A stretch of DNA of 64,000 nt. It comes from Spinacia oleracea (lineage: Eukaryota; Streptophyta; Magnoliopsida; Caryophyllales; Amaranthaceae). The notes beneath the pieces were generated by a model. It did no database searches. It worked only from the letters and a program-made list of their open reading frames with translations, and was not told the DNA's origin. Every line of letters begins with the position of its first letter. Positions within the stretch are counted from its first letter, which is position 1. Made by a program: the position numbers and the translations under genes. This document shows, piece after piece, positions 55,612-64,000 of this stretch. The stretch spans positions 130,036,385-130,100,384 of the forward strand of contig NC_079487.1 of NCBI RefSeq assembly GCF_020520425.1, read 5' to 3'.

Positions 55612-58578
55612 ATGGCGGACGAACATCAGGACGTCGAAGATAACACCGCAACCACCACCACCACCACCGTTGGAGAAGACGACTTAGAGCTCAGCCTCTC
55701 TCTCCGCCCTCTCAATTGTTCTAACTCCTATCTTCCGTCATCTAACCTTCCTAAGAACCTTCCAGAAACCTCCTCTCCTGCCGCCTCCAACGGTCAGATC
55801 CTCTCCAAGCGTGACGCTCAAGCTCTCCGCCGCCAAGAGGCCAAGTTAAAGCGGGAGTTGAAGCGTAAATCGTCTTTAAATAACGACGTCGTAGGAGCTA
55901 ACCCTCAGCAGGAGGATTTTATGGAGGAACAACGTCGGAAAGTTCTGAATTTAGGGTTTCAGGGAGCCGCGCCGCCGTGGTTTGGGCTGAATGCTGGTGC
56001 CGTTTACGGCGGTTTCATGCCGTATCAAGGACAAAACGGTAATTTTACTCCTCGTAGCGAGGGTAAAGATGCGGCGGGCGTTTCTTTCTCTAGCGGTAGC
56101 TCCTCCGGAATTTCTGATAACTACCAGAGTATTTCTGGTCCAGGTAATTATCTTTTAATCAAAAATTAGTTGTCATGTTTTTTTGTTCTTTATAATTAAT
56201 TAATTTAAAATCAAATTTTCTCAATTTTGATTTAGAATAGCTTTAAATTACTTGCAAGTTGATTGGATTTTGTTCTATGAAGTCATTTTCGAGGAAGATC
56301 TGCCTTTCTATATTCATTTTATTTTGTTACAAGTTGCTAAATAATACGGAGTATACGGAGTACTTATTTCGTAATAATAATACTAGGAAGAAAAGCCACA
56401 TGAGGATATGTAATCAGATGTTGTATTATTAATAAAATAATTAGCAAATTGGTGAAGGATAATATATTTAATAATCATAAGATAAAGAATTATTATTTAT
56501 TATTGTGATAGTTATGTTGAAGAAAGTTGAATTGGGGTTGTTTTTAGTATGATATTGTTATGGTATTATACTTTTGCTTGATATGACACTAATTGCAATT
56601 TGCAAGTTGTAATTAATTTCTAATTTTGTGCAAAGACAAGTTGTATTTCTTAAATTGGGCCAAAGAGCTCTACTTGCACACATTGCCTTTAAAATAAAAA
56701 TGTGGACGGTGGACGGTGTTGGTGAGCCTAATCAATGACAATTAGGTGATCAACGACTCAACGTAATCATCTATTTTTTATGAATTGATAGAAGAAACAT
56801 AAGAGTACAAATATTTCGAGGTTGTTAAATGGGAGTCACAACGGGGCAATGATAGAGATTAGTTTATGACCCTAATTCGTTTGTTTAGGTAATTAGGTGT
56901 TAGCGTGGTATGTGGATTGATCTTGAAGGATGGCATCAGATTTGATTAGTGTGATTACATACATATTAATGTATGCTGTAGTAGGGGAATGTATTGGGGA
57001 GTTCGGGATTAAGTTTTGCTCTTTTGTTGTGACATCATGAGTATTGAGCAATGGTTTCACTCTGTGTTTCTAGATTACATGATTGATGTTAGTGTTTAAG
57101 TTGATTGACAACTGATATAAGTAAGATGATGCAAATCACGAAGAATTAGTCATACATTTTTGGAAGATCATCAACATTAGTTAATGCTAATCAATCTTAT
57201 AGTATTAGTCTACAACATATCATGGATATGATGCTTATTTCCTGTTTAATCCTGAATTCAATACATGGAGTCTGTCGAAACACATCAAGGAACAACTAAA
57301 ACTATCCAAAAAACATCATATCACGTTAACTGGGTAGAGTTCTCATAGTTGCTATCTTGCGGACTTGAACATGAGAAGGTTGTTAAATTTAAGCATAGAC
57401 ACTTGCACATTGAAAGATATGACAGCAAGGAGGGTGGACAGAATGAATTTGCCATTATCGGAACTTGCATTAGTTGGAGATTTGGGATTCATTTCAATGT
57501 GTTATAGTCCTAAAGACATGTAAGATTCCATATTATCTAAACTCTCAATCTTCCTGTTGTTGTGATTTGTATCTGTATATTGAATCCACAACGAGAATTT
57601 CTCTTGCTAGAGTATTACGACTTCTATTGTGTTTTCGTAGGAGTTTCAAGTTTACAACCAAATCTTTTTGGAAACTTTTCCCTGTTTTTCAGGGAGATGT
57701 ACAAATATAATACCATGAAAGTGTACCAAGACAAGAAGTGTTGCTGGTTTGCTGCTCTAACTGGAATTTACTTTAATCTCCTCATCTCCGTTTTGTGGTT
57801 CTTCGTCCTATGGACTTGCCTTGTACATCTATAGTTTTCAGCAAAATTGGTTGTTGTTAATCTATGCTTGAGGACTTGAGGTGGTGAACCCTCTGTTTTT
57901 TGTTTGTGGGATCATTTGTTACTAACAGCTGTTCTTCTTTGCCCTTGTTCAGGTGGGAATAGCAGTGATGCTGGTAGTCATTCGAGTCATTCTCACTCAC
58001 CGTTGCCCCCTCCAAATGTTCCTACAACTAGCAACACCACTTCCCAAATACAGCGTTGTTCATCACAACTAGACCTTCAATTTAACGGTTTAAACCCAAA
58101 CCACTCAAAACCCCAATTGTGCAGGTCATACTCTAGTAATATTGAACTTGTCACAAGCTCAAGACAACCCTGTAAGTCACCAGAAGAACTAACCTCATTA
58201 AGTATGACTTGCCAACAAAATGTAGCTCAGCCTAACAATGACAATACATTGTCGGAAAAAAATCCCAACTCAACTCCTCGAAGCACAATCCCCAAGGAAG
58301 CCAAAGTAGAACTTGGGAAGCCTCCGAAGCCTGTTGGGTTAAATGGGCAACAGAAACTATTATTTTCAGAAATGCCGTGTGTTTCAGCCACCGGAAATGG
58401 ACCCAATGGGAAGACTATAACCGGGTTTTTGTACAAATACTCGAAAGCTGAGGTGAGCATTATTTGTGTCTGCCATGGAACATCATTTTCCCCAGCTGCT
58501 TTCGTGGAGCACGCCGGAGGTGAAAATGTAGAATACCCTCTCAAGCATATTAGAGTAGTACCCTTTGCCCTTGGTTAA
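55612..58578 (+). CDS. Ninja-family (AFP/NINJA) transcriptional repressor, copy A
   Basis: Two exons, 55612-56143 and 57953-58578. The junction splits a Gly codon (G/GT, phase 1) and the product is 385 residues. It is a nuclear adaptor of the NINJA/ABI-five-binding-protein family, which recruits TOPLESS co-repressors and restrains ABI5 or JAZ-linked transcription. Visible parts: an EAR motif LELSLSL (25-31), a basic nuclear-localisation block around 66-86 ([20 protein letters not shown]), Ser/Pro/Asn-rich linkers, and the C-terminal Jas-like/TDBD domain over roughly the last 50 residues ([36 protein letters not shown]). Start: the first ATG after the leader, [11 protein letters not shown] short Thr run lies at 14-19. 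ABRE-rich sequence upstream suggests ABA control. Whether it is AFP-like or mc410/NINJA-like cannot be settled by eye. Confidence 0.92.
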
Positions 58579-59091
58579 CCATGTGATGTGAGCTAACTTA
58601 TTGAGCTGTTGAGTATTGCGGATTTTAAAAGTGAAATTGGTAATATAATATTACAGCAAATTAATTCCCCTCCTTTCTTTTTGTAGCATGGCTGGGGATG
58701 GATAGGAAATTGAAATTCTTTTCTTCTCAAGGTTGAACTTTTTATCTAACTGAATTAATTAGTATATTGGTTAATTAAAATTTTCTACTTTTGTGTGCAA
58801 CTTCATTGGATTTTGATTTAGTTTATCTAAATCGGATCCCTCTCTTGTTTCCTTTTCCACCCGCACCTTTTAATTTCTTCGATATGAGAAAGAAGACGGT
58901 GAAACCATCCATGTCTGCTGAATTTGATGTTGGCTATGCATTATTTGATGATAGTCCTTCTTCTAAAAACTTCGCTTTAGCGATGACATTCCATCATCTT
59001 TTTCCTAGTGAATGAACACTAGCCATTTGATGGGAAGGAAAGGATGACTCTTACAGGATTCAAATACCAATCAGGGAACAGTATAACCTTG

Positions 59092-59404
59092 ACGGCCCGT
59101 TTGGTAGCCGGTAATAAATTGTGGGAATGAGAATGAATCTTAGTGTTATTTAGCAAGAAAATAACAACTCGATGTCCATGGTAATGAAATTTTGTCACAA
59201 GTTTGGTGTTTTTCTTCATAAATTTGCATTCCTACCTAATACCACTCCCCAAATGGTAATGGGTGGTAATGAAATTTATGAAGAAAAATATGCAATTTTG
59301 AGTGAACTAGCATTACCATGGGAATGTATATTGTTTTCCTAATAAATTTACATACAAATTCATTGTCATTTACACCATTTATGTCCGGCTATCAAACGGG
59401 CCGT
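59092..59404. mobile_element. TIR MITE downstream of Ninja gene A
   Basis: The left end ACGGCCCGTTTGGTAGCCGG mirrors the right end CCGGCTATCAAACGGGCCGT. The flanks continue the symmetry (ACCTTG, GAAGGT), so the true tip and target duplication are uncertain. 313 bp, non-coding. It belongs to the left duplicated unit. Confidence 0.75.
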
Positions 59405-59649
59405 GAAGGTTACAATTTCGAAGATACTACACTCACTAGTTAGCATCTAGGAAAGCCCTAAGCTTGGTTGAGTGTCTAGGAAAGCCTTATGCTTGGTTTC
59501 CGGGAAGATAGACTAGGAATCAAACTAATGGGGTGTGGCTATTGATCACTAGTCGCTACCATACGTCTTTAGGTACCAATATTACTTTTATTTATAGTTT
59601 TTTACTCAATGAGAATTATGAGTGTTAAAAATATGACTATCGTTACCTA

Positions 59650-59938
59650 CTATCCCGTTTCAGAAAAATCTTTATAGTTATTATTTGCATAAATACTAAA
59701 ACAAAATTAGGAAAGTTGGTTGAATATAATAAAATATGGATAAAGTGAAAGAAATGTGTAAAAAAGTGGTGGGTGTAAGAAAAAAAAAAGGATAAAGTAA
59801 GAGAAAGTGATTGGAAAATTGTAAATAGTGTGAGGTAAGTAAATTTTCATGTCCAAAAATAAAATAAAATAAATTGTAAAGAACTTTATGAAACGGACTA
59901 AAACGACAAGTGTAAAAATCTTTTTAAAACATAGGTAG
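59650..59938. mobile_element. Diverged Stowaway-like MITE
   Basis: Left end CTATCCCGTTTCAGAAAAAT, right end TTTTTAAAACATAGGTAG, TA on both sides. The interior resembles 3297-3626 (GTAAGAGAAAGTG). Lies in the spacer before Ninja gene B. Confidence 0.55.
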
Positions 59939-60116
59939 TATTAATCTATTATGGTATCACTTTGCACTAAAAATTATTGTGCAATGCTTTTTTTTCAATG
60001 TGAAATTATTTTACTGTCCTGGATAATGGTGAAAGAGCTCAATCCTAAGTAGCAGTGGTCTATTAGCCCTCCAGAAAATAGAAGCTGCAGTTAGTGAGTG
60101 AGTTGCCTGCTCCTTT

Positions 60117-60290
60117 TTTTTTTTTTTTTTTGGTGTACCATCCGGTTTACCCTTAGGGTTAATCCGGATTCGGAGTGAGTTCTGAGTGATTAGGTTCCAG
60201 TCTCCTCCCAATTGTTGTTGCGGGGGATCGAACACGGGGTCCTCCCTACCAAGTTTAGCCTCAATCACCACTGAACCAACAGACAATTAG
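60117..60290 (-). mobile_element. tRNA-derived SINE upstream of Ninja gene B
   Basis: Minus-strand order: TTGGTTCAGTGGTGATTG (A-box-like), TGTTCGATCCCCCGC (B box), a body ending GGATGGTACACC and a poly(A) tail of about 18. The 13-bp direct repeat TGCCTGCTCCTTT lies at 60104-60116 and 60291-60303. Same family as 36753-36935. Confidence 0.88.
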
Positions 60291-60484
60291 TGCCTGCTCC
60301 TTTGTTAGAGATTCAAGGGTTTTGTATAAAGTTAACATCCCTACAAAGCATTGCACAAAGCCAATTGTTGTGAACAAATTCTAGCAATGCATGTAAAAGA
60401 GAAAGAGTAGGCATCAACATCACAGAGGACCAAAAAGTATCTACTCATACATTACACAATGTATAGAAGAGCACTAATGCTCTG

Positions 60485-63400
60485 CATTGTTATACTTTTT
60501 TAGAGAGAGAAAAACTCATATTGTAGAGAAAGCAAGCTCTTCAAAAATACAACAATGGCGGACGAACATCAGGACGTCGAAGATAACACCGCAACCACCA
60601 CCACCACCACCGTTGGAGAAGACGACTTAGAGCTCAGCCTCTCTCTCCGCCCTCTCAATTGTTCTAACTCCTATCTTCCGTCATCTAACCTTCCTAAGAA
60701 CCTTCCAGAAACCTCCTCTCCTGCCGCCTCCAACGGTCAGATCCTCTCCAAGCGTGACGCTCAAGCTCTCCGCCGCCAAGAGGCCAAGTTAAAGCGGGAG
60801 TTGAAGCGTAAATCGTCTTTAAATAACGACGTCGTAGGAGCTAACCCTCAGCAGGAGGATTTTATGGAGGAACAACGTCGGAAAGTTCTGAATTTAGGGT
60901 TTCAGGGAGCCGCGCCGCCGTGGTTTGGGCTGAATGCTGGTGCCGTTTACGGCGGTTTCATGCCGTATCAAGGACAAAACGGTAATTTTACTCCTCGTAG
61001 CGAGGGTAAAGATGCGGCGGGCGTTTCTTTCTCTAGCGGTAGCTCCTCCGGAATTTCTGATAACTACCAGAGTATTTCTGGTCCAGGTAATTATCTTTTA
61101 ATCAAAAATTAGTTGTCATGTTTTTTTGTTCTTTATAATTAATTAATTTAAAATCAAATTTTCTCAATTTTGATTTAGAATAGCTTTAAATTACTTGCAA
61201 GTTGATTGGATTTTGTTCTATGAAGTCATTTTCGAGGAAGATCTGCCTTTCTATATTCATTTTATTTTGTTACAAGTTGCTAAATAATACGGAGTATACG
61301 GAGTACTTATTTCGTAATAATAATACTAGGAAGAAAAGCCACATGAGGATATGTAATCAGATGTTGTATTATTAATAAAATAATTAGCAAATTGGTGAAG
61401 GATAATATATTTAATAATCATAAGATAAAGAATTATTATTTATTATTGTGATAGTTATGTTGAAGAAAGTTGAATTGGGGTTGTTTTTAGTATGATATTG
61501 TTATGGTATTATACTTTTGCTTGATATGACACTAATTGCAATTTGCAAGTTGTAATTAATTTCTAATTTTGTGCAAAGACAAGTTGTATTTCTTAAATTG
61601 GGCCAAAGAGCTCTACTTGCACACATTGCCTTTAAAATAAAAATGTGGACGGTGGACGGTGTTGGTGAGCCTAATCAATGACAATTAGGTGATCAACGAC
61701 TCAACGTAATCATCTATTTTTTATGAATTGATAGAAGAAACATAAGAGTACAAATATTTCGAGGTTGTTAAATGGGAGTCACAACGGGGCAATGATAGAG
61801 ATTAGTTTATGACCCTAATTCGTTTGTTTAGGTAATTAGGTGTTAGCGTGGTATGTGGATTGATCTTGAAGGATGGCATCAGATTTGATTAGTGTGATTA
61901 CATACATATTAATGTATGCTGTAGTAGGGGAATGTATTGGGGAGTTCGGGATTAAGTTTTGCTCTTTTGTTGTGACATCATGAGTATTGAGCAATGGTTT
62001 CACTCTGTGTTTCTAGATTACATGATTGATGTTAGTGTTTAAGTTGATTGACAACTGATATAAGTAAGATGATGCAAATCACGAAGAATTAGTCATACAT
62101 TTTTGGAAGATCATCAACATTAGTTAATGCTAATCAATCTTATAGTATTAGTCTACAACATATCATGGATATGATGCTTATTTCCTGTTTAATCCTGAAT
62201 TCAATACATGGAGTCTGTCGAAACACATCAAGGAACAACTAAAACTATCCAAAAAACATCATATCACGTTAACTGGGTAGAGTTCTCATAGTTGCTATCT
62301 TGCGGACTTGAACATGAGAAGGTTGTTAAATTTAAGCATAGACACTTGCACATTGAAAGATATGACAGCAAGGAGGGTGGACAGAATGAATTTGCCATTA
62401 TCGGAACTTGCATTAGTTGGAGATTTGGGATTCATTTCAATGTGTTATAGTCCTAAAGACATGTAAGATTCCATATTATCTAAACTCTCAATCTTCCTGT
62501 TGTTGTGATTTGTATCTGTATATTGAATCCACAACGAGAATTTCTCTTGCTAGAGTATTACGACTTCTATTGTGTTTTCGTAGGAGTTTCAAGTTTACAA
62601 CCAAATCTTTTTGGAAACTTTTCCCTGTTTTTCAGGGAGATGTACAAATATAATACCATGAAAGTGTACCAAGACAAGAAGTGTTGCTGGTTTGCTGCTC
62701 TAACTGGAATTTACTTTAATCTCCTCATCTCCGTTTTGTGGTTCTTCGTCCTATGGACTTGCCTTGTACATCTATAGTTTTCAGCAAAATTGGTTGTTGT
62801 TAATCTATGCTTGAGGACTTGAGGTGGTGAACCCTCTGTTTTTTGTTTGTGGGATCATTTGTTACTAACAGCTGTTCTTCTTTGCCCTTGTTCAGGTGGG
62901 AATAGCAGTGATGCTGGTAGTCATTCGAGTCATTCTCACTCACCGTTGCCCCCTCCAAATGTTCCTACAACTAGCAACACCACTTCCCAAATACAGCGTT
63001 GTTCATCACAACTAGACCTTCAATTTAACGGTTTAAACCCAAACCACTCAAAACCCCAATTGTGCAGGTCATACTCTAGTAATATTGAACTTGTCACAAG
63101 CTCAAGACAACCCTGTAAGTCACCAGAAGAACTAACCTCATTAAGTATGACTTGCCAACAAAATGTAGCTCAGCCTAACAATGACAATACATTGTCGGAA
63201 AAAAATCCCAACTCAACTCCTCGAAGCACAATCCCCAAGGAAGCCAAAGTAGAACTTGGGAAGCCTCCGAAGCCTGTTGGGTTAAATGGGCAACAGAAAC
63301 TATTATTTTCAGAAATGCCGTGTGTTTCAGCCACCGGAAATGGACCCAATGGGAAGACTATAACCGGGTTTTTGTACAAATACTCGAAAGCTGAGGTGAG

Positions 63401-64000
63401 CATTATTTGTGTCTGCCATGGAACATCATTTTCCCCAGCTGCTTTCGTGGAGCACGCCGGAGGTGAAAATGTAGAATACCCTCTCAAGCATATTAGAGTA
63501 GTACCCTTTGCCCTTGGTTAACCATGTGATGTGAGCTAACTTATTGAGCTGTTGAGTATTGCGGATTTTAAAAGTGAAATTGGTAATATAATATTACAGC
63601 AAATTAATTCCCCTCCTTTCTTTTTGTAGCATGGCTGGGGATGGATAGGAAATTGAAATTCTTTTCTTCTCAAGGTTGAACTTTTTATCTAACTGAATTA
63701 ATTAGTATATTGGTTAATTAAAATTTTCTACTTTTGTGTGCAACTTCATTGGATTTTGATTTAGTTTATCTAAATCGGATCCCTCTCTTGTTTCCTTTTC
63801 CACCCGCACCTTTTAATTTCTTCGATATGAGAAAGAAGACGGTGAAACCATCCATGTCTGCTGAATTTGATGTTGGCTATGCATTATTTGATGATAGTCC
63901 TTCTTCTAAAAACTTCGCTTTAGCGATGACATTCCATCATCTTTTTCCTAGTGAATGAACACTAGCCATTTGATGGGAAGGAAAGGATGACTCTTACAGG
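60485..64000. repeat. Tandem duplication, right unit (cut by window end)
   Basis: Second copy of the unit at 55542, identical in every stretch compared over 3,516 bp up to the window end. Whether the remaining 1.4 kb of spacer, including the MITE and SINE, is also repeated cannot be seen here. Confidence 0.92.
60555..63521 (+). CDS. Ninja-family repressor, copy B (duplicate)
   Basis: Exons 60555-61086 and 62896-63521, 385 residues, same protein as copy A. Only the 70 bp upstream of the ATG are shared with copy A. The sequence above that (59041-60484) is the 3' flank of copy A with a MITE, a Stowaway and a SINE, and I see no ACGTG core in it. If real, this copy has lost the ABRE promoter and must use a new one or read-through from copy A. 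It may also be an assembly artefact. Confidence 0.85.

Larger units (their letters stand above)
55542..60484. repeat. Tandem duplication, left unit (4,943 bp)
   Basis: The sequence from 55542 recurs from 60485 at a constant offset of 4,943 bp through to the window end at 64000 (matching 59057). Every stretch compared is identical, including the intron and 3' flank. The base before each unit differs (55541 C, 60484 G). The left unit therefore runs from the 5' UTR of gene A to the base before the second unit. Confidence 0.92.

Noticed and set aside
57474-57834. Open frames in the Ninja intron (78 and 90 residues)
   Set aside because: They lie between the exon 1 donor and exon 2 acceptor with no family match and look like chance frames. 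They recur in copy B only because the unit is duplicated.
60180-60280. Possible tRNA gene on the minus strand
   Set aside because: Same reasoning: box A/B followed by a SINE body, poly(A) and 13-bp duplication.

Overview
The window reads as nuclear DNA of a flowering plant. It has AT-rich intergenic sequence, intron-split genes with plant-type GT..AG junctions, a chloroplast transit peptide, a SAUR gene, a Ninja/AFP gene and many plant MITEs. Stowaway elements with CTCCCTCCGT ends and the recurrent 'CGGAGTA' words resemble beet/spinach-type (Caryophyllales) genomes. That placement is an inference from texture only.

Layout. 1-2.0 kb: intergenic with two Stowaway MITEs. 2.1-2.5 kb (+): an intronless SAUR gene. 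3.0-11.5 kb (-): a complete ten-exon adenylosuccinate lyase gene of 552 codons, convergent with the SAUR, with a Stowaway, a decamer-filled TIR element and a SINE in its introns. 13.3-50.7 kb (+): six tandem genes of the ERD2-like (KDEL-receptor-related) family, all with the same six-exon structure. Between copies 1 and 2 lie a broken LTR-retrotransposon fossil (17.5-18.6 kb), a DNA topoisomerase II pseudogene (22.8-23.4 kb) and unrecognised minus-strand exon-like pieces (22.0-26.0 kb). Copy 6 carries a hAT-type element inside coding exon 3. 50.7-55.5 kb: nested MITEs, then an ABRE-rich upstream region. 55.6-63.5 kb (+): a two-exon Ninja-family (AFP/NINJA) gene present twice as a 4,943-bp tandem duplication. 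Every stretch compared between the two units is identical. The right unit runs off the window.

How the genes relate. Adenylosuccinate lyase is plastid purine synthesis, the SAUR is auxin-related growth, and the Ninja protein is an EAR-motif repressor of ABA/jasmonate signalling. They are ordinary neighbours, not a pathway. The ERD2-like array is the main family expansion. By alignment from memory its members keep some signal-binding positions of the KDEL receptor and lack others, so they are probably not plain HDEL receptors.

The most unusual structure is a set of three elements (4448-5478, and two nested ones at 34342-35374). Each is bounded by short AGGGRTGKMAA-like inverted ends and 8-10 bp target duplications, and each is filled with a different degenerate short repeat. 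Several other insertions can be dated relative to each other from nesting, target duplications and a paralogous empty site. All coordinates and splice sites were read by eye; no alignment or database search was run.
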